A stretch of 5,826 bases of DNA, taken from Chloroflexota bacterium. Its GTDB lineage: Bacteria; Chloroflexota; Anaerolineae; Caldilineales; Caldilineaceae. The notes beneath the pieces are model-generated. The model did not search any database. It saw only the letters and a program-made list of their open reading frames with translations, and had not been told where the DNA came from. Every line of letters begins with the position of its first letter. Position 1 is the stretch's first letter. This document shows positions 1 to 5,109 of the stretch, in pieces. The translations under genes and the position numbers were made by a program. Where the stretch lies: positions 1-5,826 of the forward strand of contig QEUW01000486.1 of NCBI GenBank assembly GCA_003577005.1, in the 5' to 3' direction.

Positions 1-561
1 CAGGAGCCGGTAATAGGCCGCAACGAGGTCGCCATCGCGTTCGGCGGCCGGGACGCCGGCGCGGAAACGCGCCCATTGTGCCGGGAAGAGCGGAGCTACG
101 CCGCGATAGAGCCAGTCGATCTCCGAGGGTCGCGTGGTTGTCACGCCGACGAGGATGATTTCCATAACTCGCTGTGGGTTGCGCTCGGCGTAGGCGAGCC
201 CAAGCGTTGAACCCCAGGAACCACCAAAGACGAGCCAGCGGTCGATACTCAGGTGTTGGCGCAGCCGTTCGATGTCCGCCAACAGATGGTGGGTTGTGTT
301 GGCCGAGAGGTCGGTGCGCGGGTCGCTGGCGGACGGGGTGCTGCGGCCACAGCCGCGCTGGTCGAACAGGACGATCCGGTAGGCGTTGGGGTCGAAGTAG
401 CGCCGGGCACGGGGCGAACACCCTGAGCCGGGCCCGCCGTGCAGGAAGAGAGCAGGTTTACCATCTGGATTGCCACATGTCTCCCAGTAGATCAGGTTGC
501 CGTCGCCGACATCGAGCATGCCGTGGTCATAGGGTTCGATTTCTGGATAGAGCTCTGCCAT
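1..561 (-). CDS. pip: proline iminopeptidase (alpha/beta hydrolase), C-terminus cut by window edge
   Basis: Cytosolic serine exopeptidase that removes an N-terminal proline from peptides (peptidase family S33). The 187 visible residues run from an ATG at 561 to the window edge without a stop. Family hallmarks are plain: the oxyanion-hole motif HGGPG at residues 41-45, DQRGCGRS at 67-74, and the nucleophile elbow GGSWGS at 113-118 with Ser115 as predicted nucleophile, followed by the LAYAERNPQRV helix. The family is usually about 310-320 residues, so roughly 125 residues, including the catalytic Asp and His, lie outside the window. There is no clear Shine-Dalgarno sequence before the ATG, so it may be leaderless or translated from a weak site. 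Sixty bases separate it from the unrecognised frame upstream. Identification as Pip rather than another S33 hydrolase is strong because the HGGPG, DQRG.G.S and GGSWGS motifs occur together. Confidence 0.95.
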   Translation of the reverse strand, partial: MAELYPEIEPYDHGMLDVGDGNLIYWETCGNPDGKPALFLHGGPGSGCSPRARRYFDPNAYRIVLFDQRGCGRSTPSASDPRTDLSANTTHHLLADIERLRQHLSIDRWLVFGGSWGSTLGLAYAERNPQRVMEIILVGVTTTRPSEIDWLYRGVAPLFPAQWARFRAGVPAAERDGDLVAAYYRLL

Positions 562-621
562 AGTTTTGATTGTGAACGTTGGTGGACATTTCTCAGAAAG
601 TTGGCGCATTGCCCCAAGGCT

Positions 622-927
622 TCACCAGGAAACAATGCCTTCGATAGCAAATTCATTCGGCCCTAGGATTCTGGAGACAACGAGCTGCCCCGTCTCGAAC
701 AACGGATACGGCAATTCCCCCTCCTGCGCCAATTCTTCTTGCGAGACCTCAGGCACATCTTTTAGCGCTGCGACCAGGTTCGGGATGAAACCTGCGGCAT
801 AGTGCGGCTCGATCCCTTGTATCAGCAACGTGCGCCTGATTTCGGCTATCAGGGTGCTCAGGGCATCGTGTACCTCGATTCGCCACTTGAGGATATTGGT
901 CTGGCGGACTGGGACATACAGCGTCTC
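622..927 (-). CDS. unrecognised small protein, open frame without a canonical start (possibly decayed)
   Basis: I do not recognise this protein. The frame is open for 101 codons between a TGA at 930-928 and its TGA at 624-622. The translation looks like a folded soluble protein: an amphipathic stretch (KWRIEVHDALSTLIAEIRR), then IPNLVAALKDVPEVSQEEL, and a C-terminal beta-like segment GQLVVSRILGPNEFAIEG. No ATG or GTG is in frame. The first TTG, at 828-826, would give 68 residues with a weak AGG six bases upstream and would cut off the helical N-terminal part. An ATG with a GGTGAG nine bases upstream sits at 917-915 but one frame off, and a GTG at 931-929 is likewise out of frame, so a single indel near 915-928 may have disconnected the start. 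It follows the ABM gene by about 34 bp on the same strand. It could be a real gene with a rare start or a recent pseudogene. Confidence 0.4.
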   Translation of the reverse strand, partial: ETLYVPVRQTNILKWRIEVHDALSTLIAEIRRTLLIQGIEPHYAAGFIPNLVAALKDVPEVSQEELAQEGELPYPLFETGQLVVSRILGPNEFAIEGIVSW

Positions 928-960
928 TCACCCAATTGCTTGTGCAGCGCTACTCCCGCG

Positions 961-1317
961 TCAGCGCGAGAAACCGGCGAACAGGCTCAAGTATATCGGA
1001 CCAAAGCCATCCAGGATCTCTTTCAACTCAGCGCTGGGTGTGCCATAGACCATGAAGCGCTTGCGTTCGACCATGCTCGAGAAGCGTGCGCCAAAAATGT
1101 CCTTGAATGCGCGTAAGTGCATCACCGCCGCCGCCGAACCCGTATAGCGTTCGTAGACGTGGACGCTCTGGCCGTCTTCGCTGATGTATCGTTCGTAGAC
1201 TAAGACGCCTGGCTCACCTTTTGCAAACTCCACCATCTTGCTGGTCAAGGTCCGAAAATCATCGAGTTGGCCAGGTTTGACCATCAGTTCAACGTGCCAC
1301 GATATTTGACTCTCCAT
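961..1317 (-). CDS. antibiotic biosynthesis monooxygenase (ABM) domain protein
   Basis: Small single-domain protein of 118 residues with the ABM / dimeric alpha-beta-barrel fold. Seen directly: an opening strand SWHVELMVKPGQLDDFRTLT (residues 6-25), the family's signature EPGVLVYER at 35-43, a second strand with VYERY at 54-58, then the helix region AVMHLRAFKDIFGARFSSMVE. Proteins of this type include YgiN-like quinol monooxygenases and polyketide-tailoring monooxygenases that use no metal or flavin; the substrate cannot be told from sequence. The ATG at 1317 has AGGA eight bases upstream. Only 36 bp separate it from the methyltransferase stop, so the two are probably co-transcribed. The C-terminus has an extra stretch after the core fold that I cannot assign. 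Confidence 0.85.
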   Translation of the reverse strand: MESQISWHVELMVKPGQLDDFRTLTSKMVEFAKGEPGVLVYERYISEDGQSVHVYERYTGSAAAVMHLRAFKDIFGARFSSMVERKRFMVYGTPSAELKEILDGFGPIYLSLFAGFSR

Positions 1318-1353
1318 GTGCGTCGTCCTGTCCCAGTGTGTGGTTATTTGGTG

Positions 1354-2109
1354 TCACCGAGGCTTCACCCCGATGGCTGAGACCCAGGCCTGAGCGAACA
1401 TGCCTTCATCGTGCTGGCTCCATTCACGGAAAACTGCTGCCGAATGGCTGTCGCCTTCCCGCTCAAGTTGTGCAGCCAGATATTCGCCGATGAACGCCAA
1501 CGAGGAATAACATTCATACCTTGCGGCCATTCGCACTTGCTCGAAACCGGCCGCGGCAAGATGAAGCCCGAGCTTTCTGCCTGCATTCACATCGCCGCCA
1601 TTCCTGGCCTGCAGTGCCGTGTACGTTGCGACGGCCTCAGTGAGCCCTGGCGATGGTGGGGCGAGGATAAAACCACCCCAATCCGGGCTGCACACGCCGA
1701 TGATCCCACCGGGTTTTAGGACCCGGTACAGTTCTCGCACTGCCTGCACCGGGTTGGCCAGATGCTCCATCAGGGCATGGCTGAAGGCCCGGTCGAACTG
1801 GCCGCTCTCCAGGGGCAGTGCGTACGCACTGCCTGTTTCGAAGCGGACGTTGCGAACCTCCTGCTGGGCTGCGGCTGCTCTTGCTCTTTCGATCTGGGAG
1901 GAGCCGGCATCGACACCAATCACCTGGCCCGGCGCGGTGCGGGCGGCGATCCCCAGTGTGATCGAGCCGGGACCACAGCCACAGTCGAGCACCGACAGTC
2001 CTTGCTCAAGGTATGGCGCAAAGAAAGCGCCGTGCGACTCAAATGTCCGCCGGGCCATAAAATCAGAAGCGTTCTCGCTGTGGCCCGGCGTGTAGATTTC
2101 AGATTTCAC
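1354..2109 (-). CDS. class I SAM-dependent methyltransferase (UbiE/Methyltransf_11 type)
   Basis: A 251-residue cytosolic protein that should transfer a methyl group from S-adenosylmethionine to a small molecule. Rossmann-fold motifs are intact and in order: motif I VLDCGCGPG (residues 40-48), the acidic end of strand 2 in VIGVDAGSSQIERAR with Asp67 expected to bind the SAM ribose, GSAYALPLESGQFD around 93-106, the FDRAFSHALMEHL segment at 105-117, and RVLKPGG at 129-135. The C-terminal part is a lid-like region and is less conserved, so the substrate is not predictable. The start is a GTG at 2109 with an AAAGGG element upstream; an ATG a few bases earlier is immediately out of frame (ATG CAG TGA). 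It lies 62 bp after the GNAT remnant and 36 bp before the ABM gene. Confidence 0.9.
   Translation of the reverse strand: MKSEIYTPGHSENASDFMARRTFESHGAFFAPYLEQGLSVLDCGCGPGSITLGIAARTAPGQVIGVDAGSSQIERARAAAAQQEVRNVRFETGSAYALPLESGQFDRAFSHALMEHLANPVQAVRELYRVLKPGGIIGVCSPDWGGFILAPPSPGLTEAVATYTALQARNGGDVNAGRKLGLHLAAAGFEQVRMAARYECYSSLAFIGEYLAAQLEREGDSHSAAVFREWSQHDEGMFAQAWVSAIGVKPR
1814..1833. repeat. perfect 20-bp palindrome inside the methyltransferase gene
   Basis: The sequence GGCAGTGCGTACGCACTGCC is identical on both strands. It lies where the methyltransferase encodes GSAYALP, a segment whose equivalent in relatives is also Gly/Ala/Leu/Pro rich, so coding constraint and GC-rich codon choice explain part of the symmetry. 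There is no adjacent T-run, so it is not a terminator. It could bind a dimeric protein or be a chance product. Confidence 0.6.
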
Positions 2110-2171
2110 TGCATTGCCCTTTCGTGCTTCCCGACCGCTGCTTTGTCTGGATTGGAATATCGGGTCTCCAG

Positions 2172-2390
2172 CTAGGGACCAACGGTGGGCGGGCAGCGAA
2201 CCATGATCAAGTCCAGGCTCGTTTCTGCCCCAGATTCGACAAAGAACTGGCGTTCCCGAATCACTTCAAAGCTGTGCCGCTTATAAAATCGTGGCGCGCC
2301 ATGATTGTGCTCCCAAACATCAAGAAAAATTCGCTCTGCCTTTCGCATCGCCAGGTGGATCAGACGGCAAATGCGGCACCTGCTTGTGTT
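2172..2390 (-). pseudogene. GNAT family N-acetyltransferase, 5'-truncated remnant
   Basis: A C-terminal piece of a GCN5-related N-acetyltransferase. From an internal ATG at 2348 the frame encodes 58 residues ending at TAG (2174-2172). Visible features are the strand ERIFLDVWEHN, the GAPRFYKRHSFEVI segment (the usual A..FY.R.GF motif of GNAT C-terminal halves), and the closing strand ETSLDLIMVR. The stretch from 2390 to 2349 (ending CRLIHLA) still resembles the end of the acetyl-CoA-binding helix, but the R/Q-x-x-G-x-G/A loop and everything before it are missing, so no enzyme activity is expected. It is in exactly the same frame as the NmrA-like gene, whose TGA (2393-2391) is the codon immediately upstream. 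This suggests a deletion or recombination junction at about 2391-2410 that joined the two genes. Confidence 0.75.
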
Positions 2391-3278
2391 TCATGAGGAT
2401 ACCGAGCGCGCTGCGTTCTGTCTGCTTAGCCAGGCGCGCACCGTGAGTGGTTCCGGGTGGATCGCACGGGTCGTTGCGGTATCCAGATCAATAGTTGCCG
2501 TTCGCAGCCAGCGCCACATGGTCGTCAAGTCCCGGCCCACAAACCCGAAGCGCTTGAACAGCCAGGCCGGCAGCAGGAAGCGCGGCGGATTCCTCCCCAT
2601 TACCTCGTGATAGATCGTGCGGCACTCACCCAGCGATTGTACATCACTGGCAAGCGCCAGTTCCTGCCCAATGAACTGGTGCGGGTCGGCAAACACTTTT
2701 GCGGCAATGGCACCCAGATCGTCTGTGCAAATCCACGCCACAGGGCGCGATGAGCCCATCACCGCCGGCATGACATGCCAGGTCGCAACAGCCGGGAAGA
2801 ATTTTGGGTCAGTCATCAACTCCATGAAGGCCATCGGACGCAGGATCGTCAGCGGCAGCTCCAGCGCCTTCATGTGATCCTCGATCTGCAGCTTTGTCTC
2901 CCACGAGGCGATGCCCGTGCCCTTCTGACCAATCCCAGCGGAACCGTAGACGAGATGCTGCACGCCGCTGGCCTTGGCTACATCGACCACGTTCTTGCCC
3001 TGCTCGATCTCTAGTTCTGGTCCGCTGATGAATGGGTTTTGCACACTGTAGACCCCGTATGCGCCCGCAAAGTGCGGCCGGAGAGAGGCTGGATCACCCA
3101 TGTCGCCCTGCACCACTGCAGCGCCGCTCGCTGCAAGCGCCTGCGCCTGTTTGCTCGCTGGGTTCCGAGTCAACGCCCGGACCTGCCATCCATCCTTGAG
3201 CAAATGACGGGTTACGGCGCTACCTTGCAGACCCGTCGCCCCAGTAACGACGATGATCCTATGTTCAGAGACTGTCAT
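2391..3278 (-). CDS. NmrA-like / atypical SDR NAD(P)-binding protein
   Basis: A 295-residue soluble protein of the NmrA/atypical short-chain dehydrogenase family, which binds NAD(P) and acts either as an oxidoreductase or as a redox sensor. Seen in the sequence: the dinucleotide-binding glycine motif TGATGLQG at residues 12-19, VRALTRNP at 33-40 where Arg residues typically contact NADP phosphate, GDMGDPASL at 58-66, VYGSAGI near 110, and LPLTILRPMAFMEL around 141-153. The SDR-type YxxxK is not obvious; the ETKLQIED segment may hold the equivalent lysine, which is common in NmrA relatives. Length is normal for the family. The ATG at 3278 has GAGG nine bases upstream. The 3' end abuts the GNAT remnant, so the last few residues may derive from a junction. 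Substrate unknown. Confidence 0.92.
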   Translation of the reverse strand: MTVSEHRIIVVTGATGLQGSAVTRHLLKDGWQVRALTRNPASKQAQALAASGAAVVQGDMGDPASLRPHFAGAYGVYSVQNPFISGPELEIEQGKNVVDVAKASGVQHLVYGSAGIGQKGTGIASWETKLQIEDHMKALELPLTILRPMAFMELMTDPKFFPAVATWHVMPAVMGSSRPVAWICTDDLGAIAAKVFADPHQFIGQELALASDVQSLGECRTIYHEVMGRNPPRFLLPAWLFKRFGFVGRDLTTMWRWLRTATIDLDTATTRAIHPEPLTVRAWLSRQNAARSVSS

Positions 3279-3401
3279 CGCTTTGTGCCTCGTTCAGGTC
3301 CAGCTGGCTGAGTACCGTGGCATCCTCTGCCCGCGTCTCATACAAAGCCGGCCACTCGAAAAACTGCGTCCAGTTTCCACTTGCCTAAGCTTTGGAAAAC
3401 C

Positions 3402-3470
3402 GTTGACCAACCATTGGCTGTCAACCGTAGGCTGTATAGTACAATGTAACACAGGGTAACACCAAAAGGA
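3402..3470 (+). promoter_or_regulatory. promoter/operator region with inverted and direct repeats ahead of the antitoxin unit
   Basis: Upstream of the ATG at 3478 are GTTGAC (3402-3407) and GTCAAC (3420-3425), an inverted pair whose interior also holds CCAA and TTGG. These are followed by -10-like hexamers TATAGT (3435-3440) and TACAAT (3440-3445). Two exact copies of GTAACAC begin at 3446 and 3456, ten bases or one helical turn apart. AAAGGA at 3465-3470 is a ribosome binding site seven bases before the ATG. Spacing of -10 candidates to TTGGCT (3414-3419) is not ideal (15 or 20 bp), so the promoter assignment is tentative. Antitoxins often autoregulate through repeats in this position. Confidence 0.5.
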
Positions 3471-3477
3471 CATAGCC

Positions 3478-3623
3478 ATGCCCCAAACGCGTGAAACATC
3501 AACAACGACCACTGAGGCGCCGGCGGCAGCTCCTCGACTCATTGTCATGGAAGACGGCAACCGCGCTACGCTCTGATCGAGTACGAACTCCTCCTGGCCC
3601 TGCAAGACGCTAGATTGATATCC
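3478..3623 (+). pseudogene. short Phd/YefM-like leader ORF broken by a frameshift
   Basis: An ATG at 3478 with a good AAAGGA site opens a frame of 32 codons ending at TGA 3574-3576; it has a Thr/Ala-rich start and then PRLIVMEDGNR. One frame over, directly at the break, the sequence reads RYALIEYELLLALQDARLI and continues without a stop into the antitoxin gene downstream. Joined together, the text LIVMEDGN-RYALIEYELLLAL resembles the strand-turn-strand-helix of Phd/YefM-type antitoxins, in which a short linker precedes a VLI-x-Y-E-E-Y segment. Removing the duplicated GC in CCGCGC at 3561-3566 would restore the frame. It is either a broken small antitoxin or a leader peptide; similarity to Phd is an impression from short motifs only. 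Confidence 0.4.
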
Positions 3624-3977
3624 ATGACCCAAGCGACCCAATCTAAGATCTCTCAGTTTGCCAGCCGGGCCGAAGAAGCGGCCTTCTGGGACTCACATGA
3701 TACTACTGACTTCCTGGATGAACTGGAGCCGGTCGATGTGGAGTTTGCCGAAAATCTGACCGAAAGCATCACCATCCGGCAAACGCCGGAGATGCTGGCG
3801 CGATTGCGCGCACTGGCCCGGCAGCGGGGCTTGCATCCCAGCACGCTCGCCCGGATTTGGATCAGAGAACAACTTTTCTCCGCACAGTCCCCCTCAATCG
3901 GCGATCAACGAGTGGAACGCAATCTGCTCGCGCTCGACGCCCAGGGGCAGGTAGCTGTCAAAGGGCCGGGCGACTAG
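3624..3977 (+). CDS. CopG/BrnA-type ribbon-helix-helix antitoxin (PF12441-like)
   Basis: A 117-residue protein of the CopG-antitoxin class of type II toxin-antitoxin systems, which bind DNA as dimers and neutralise a partner toxin. Seen: the family's N-terminal segment EEAAFWDSHDTTDFLDELEPVDVEF (from about residue 17, broken here only for description) and a C-terminal ribbon-helix-helix, strand ESITIRQTPEML (47-58), helix LARLRALARQRG, turn LHPS and helix TLARIWIREQL (74-84). The last 33 residues after this domain are a tail not expected for the family. I chose ATG 3624; a TTG at 3615 would add three residues, and the frame is open further upstream into the Phd-like fragment. No clear ribosome binding site precedes 3624, suggesting translational coupling to, or former fusion with, the upstream ORF. 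No BrnT-, HicA- or RelE-like toxin is visible on either side, so it appears orphaned. Confidence 0.85.
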   Translation: MTQATQSKISQFASRAEEAAFWDSHDTTDFLDELEPVDVEFAENLTESITIRQTPEMLARLRALARQRGLHPSTLARIWIREQLFSAQSPSIGDQRVERNLLALDAQGQVAVKGPGD

Positions 3978-4022
3978 CGCCAGCGCAAAGAAGATGCCAG
4001 CCAGGGGAAAGCTTCGGTTCAT
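3894..4022 (-). CDS. 42-residue small ORF with hydrophobic N-terminus, antisense to the antitoxin end
   Basis: I do not recognise this peptide. An ATG at 4022-4020 is preceded by AGAGGA with seven bases of spacing, the best ribosome binding site in the window, and the frame ends at TGA 3896-3894. The peptide begins MNRSFPLAGIFFALALVARP, a short basic start and a hydrophobic stretch of about 14 residues like a signal peptide or single membrane segment, then a polar C-terminus. It overlaps the last 84 bases of the antitoxin gene on the opposite strand. It may be the N-terminal remnant of a larger exported or membrane protein truncated at the antitoxin junction, or a genuine small membrane peptide. 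Codon use cannot decide at this length. Confidence 0.4.
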   Translation of the reverse strand: MNRSFPLAGIFFALALVARPFDSYLPLGVEREQIAFHSLIAD

Positions 4023-4041
4023 GGTTCAATCCTCTGACATC

Positions 4042-4473
4042 CTAATCCCTTACCGATAGCAGACGCACAACCGCTTCCATCGGCGAACAGAAAACCTTGC
4101 GTATAGATTCAATCGTGCGCAAATCATACAGTTGATGCGTTATCCCTTGCGGCTTGTGTCCGATCTGCAATTGCAGCAGATGGTAATACCCTTCGCCCGG
4201 ACGGTTATCCGCAAAATAGGTGATGAACATACGTCGGAAGTCATGCACGCCGCCGATCCGCACTCGCGTCGCCCTTGCTATCCCACGTACAGCCTTACAG
4301 ACCCCCTGACTTGTCAGGGGGTCGCCATCCGCAGTAACCCACAGCGGATCCCGCCGAGGAGCCCTCTGGACCCGCAACGCAAGCCATCGAGCCAGATACT
4401 TGCCCGTGTGGAAATCGAAACAAGCGACCCGCTGATGAATTTCCCGATTGCGCACCTTCTTAACAATCGTCAT
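4042..4473 (-). CDS. truncated tyrosine recombinase (phage integrase), catalytic C-terminal part only
   Basis: The 143-residue product matches the catalytic domain of XerC/D-type or phage integrases, which cut and rejoin DNA through a phosphotyrosine. Visible elements are the beta-hairpin lysine region KKVRNRE (5-11), DPLWVTADGDPLTSQGV (42-58), box II H77-x-x-R80 in VHDFRR, GH at 105-106, and the nucleophile Tyr116 in THQLYDL, spaced ten residues after His106 as normal. The core-binding domain and the first catalytic arginine (box I) are absent: a stop lies four codons before the ATG, and no integrase-like sequence is found in other frames upstream. The ATG at 4473 nonetheless has a strong GGTGAGGGTGG at 4487-4477. 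Integrases are typically 300-400 residues, so this should be recombination-deficient alone, but it might be expressed. It is divergent from the replication gene. Confidence 0.8.
   Translation of the reverse strand: MTIVKKVRNREIHQRVACFDFHTGKYLARWLALRVQRAPRRDPLWVTADGDPLTSQGVCKAVRGIARATRVRIGGVHDFRRMFITYFADNRPGEGYYHLLQLQIGHKPQGITHQLYDLRTIESIRKVFCSPMEAVVRLLSVRD
4300..4323. repeat. perfect inverted repeat, 10-bp stem and 4-nt loop, within the integrase gene
   Basis: GACCCCCTGA (4300-4309) and TCAGGGGGTC (4314-4323) are exact reverse complements around CTTG. The hairpin would be very stable in RNA from either strand. No T-run follows on either strand, so it is not a standard terminator. On the minus strand it encodes DPLTSQGV, a usual integrase segment, so chance plus coding constraint is possible. 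Confidence 0.65.
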
Positions 4474-4587
4474 TTTCCACCCTCACCTATTCCGTTCGGA
4501 TTGATAGCGTTGTTGCCTATTGTTCAGCATTTTTCGCTTTCAACACACCGGACAAAGCGCCGATCCTGCTACCCCGAGTTCAACGCC

Positions 4588-5082
4588 ATGAGCGTTGACG
4601 CACGGGAACTCTTTCTAAAGGCCATCCCCCATCTCGACCGGGATGGCCTCATCGAAGGCCATCCCTCGAAGCTATGGGCAACCATCGACCCTTTCCACGC
4701 CGACCGGCTCCAGCGCATGGGCGAGTACATCCAAGAATGGATTGACGCCAACCTGGTTATCCGCTACGACACCGGCAGGGATACCGTTCTGTTTTTCACT
4801 GGGTTTCGCAAGAATAACCCTAACATCAAATATGAGCGAGAGGCCACCAGCCCCTACCCTCCACCACCCGGCTGGATACGAACACGAGCCGGACTGGTGC
4901 CCAACGATCCCGATCTGCGCTGGGTGATAGCCGAACAATATGATCCCCGCAGCAGCTATAGAGGCGCGCTGTACAGGAGACTGATGACCACTCACGACCA
5001 AGTCACGACCAAGTCACGACATCATCCCGACCAACTCACGAAGAAGATCAAGATCAAGATGTTGTTGTTGATCAAACCATAA
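4588..5082 (+). CDS. phage/plasmid replication initiator-like protein, N-terminal winged-helix part
   Basis: The first 85 residues of this 164-residue frame resemble the N-terminal winged-helix domain of replisome-organizer / lambda O-like proteins: AREL-F with HLDRDGLIEGHPSKL (15-29), a helix region ending ANLVIRY (54-60), a wing TVLFFTGFRKNNPNIKYE (66-83) and a Pro-rich linker YPPPPGW (90-96). Such proteins bind origin DNA and recruit the replicative helicase. Homology seems to begin slightly before the ATG (the frame reads KRRSCYPEFNA upstream), so a TTG at 4513 or a lost start is possible; a frame extension to 4132 is antisense to the integrase and not credible. From about residue 135 the product is encoded by the tandem repeats and turns into a Lys/Leu-rich tail ending at TAA 5080-5082. 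Frame 0, not this one, holds a natural acidic linker (EEDQDQDVVVDQ), so the gene appears frameshifted within the repeats. The remainder lies in 5144-5416. Confidence 0.7.
   Translation: MSVDARELFLKAIPHLDRDGLIEGHPSKLWATIDPFHADRLQRMGEYIQEWIDANLVIRYDTGRDTVLFFTGFRKNNPNIKYEREATSPYPPPPGWIRTRAGLVPNDPDLRWVIAEQYDPRSSYRGALYRRLMTTHDQVTTKSRHHPDQLTKKIKIKMLLLIKP
4619..4665. repeat. three copies of AGGCCATCCC forming two mutually exclusive hairpins
   Basis: AGGCCATCCC occurs at 4619-4628, as its reverse complement GGGATGGCCT at 4640-4649, and again directly at 4656-4665, all exact over ten bases. The middle arm can pair either with the first copy (11-nt loop) or with the third (6-nt loop), but not both. 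The block lies 31 bases into the replication gene, where an RNA switch could influence translation; it could also be a set of protein-binding sites. It encodes AIP, DGL and GHP, so it is under coding constraint. Confidence 0.6.
4992..5046 (+). repeat. five head-to-tail 11-bp iteron-like repeats
   Basis: Units start at 4992, 5003, 5014, 5025 and 5036. The first two are identical (TCACGACCAAG); the others match it at 7, 9 and 9 of 11 positions. The 11-bp period keeps all units on roughly the same helical face, as in iterons bound by replication initiators. Because 11 is not a multiple of three, gain or loss of one unit shifts the reading frame of the gene that contains them. Confidence 0.7.
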
Positions 5083-5090
5083 CAAAACCA
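5041..5090. other. AT-rich stretch next to the iterons, candidate DNA unwinding element
   Basis: By direct count 16 of 50 bases are G or C (32%), far below the clearly GC-rich sequence on either side. It contains tandem ATCAAG at 5047-5058 and GTT triplets at 5061-5069. AT-rich DNA directly beside iterons is where initiator-dependent strand opening usually occurs, so with the repeats it forms a candidate replication origin. Confidence 0.5.
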
Positions 5091-5109
5091 CCCTCGGTCT
5101 GTGTGGAAA

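Noticed and set aside
174..563. 129-codon plus-strand ORF
   Set aside because: Arg/Gly-rich shadow directly opposite the well-supported proline iminopeptidase.
1619..2175. Long plus-strand ORFs opposite the methyltransferase
   Set aside because: The minus-strand frame carries every methyltransferase motif; plus-strand translations are low-complexity shadows.
3294..3641. 115-codon minus-strand ORF across the intergenic region and antitoxin start
   Set aside because: It overlaps the promoter-like repeats and the antitoxin unit, and its translation shows no domain; no ribosome binding site supports it.
4019..4036. GGTTCAATCC resembling a tRNA T-loop, which could mark an integrase attachment site
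   Set aside because: The flanking bases do not form a good five-pair T-stem, no acceptor, D or anticodon arms are found upstream, and the bases are explained as the ribosome binding site region of the minus-strand small ORF.
4300..4323. Rho-independent terminator
   Set aside because: The stem is strong but neither strand has a following U-run, and it lies inside a coding frame.
4132..4587. N-terminal extension of the replication gene frame to an ATG at 4132
   Set aside because: These 152 codons lie antisense to the integrase catalytic domain, whose motifs are clear, and the extension has no recognisable protein features; the open frame is a shadow of GC-biased coding on the other strand.
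4992..5046. CRISPR array
   Set aside because: The 11-bp units are contiguous with no spacers and degenerate, which fits iterons or a coding minisatellite instead.
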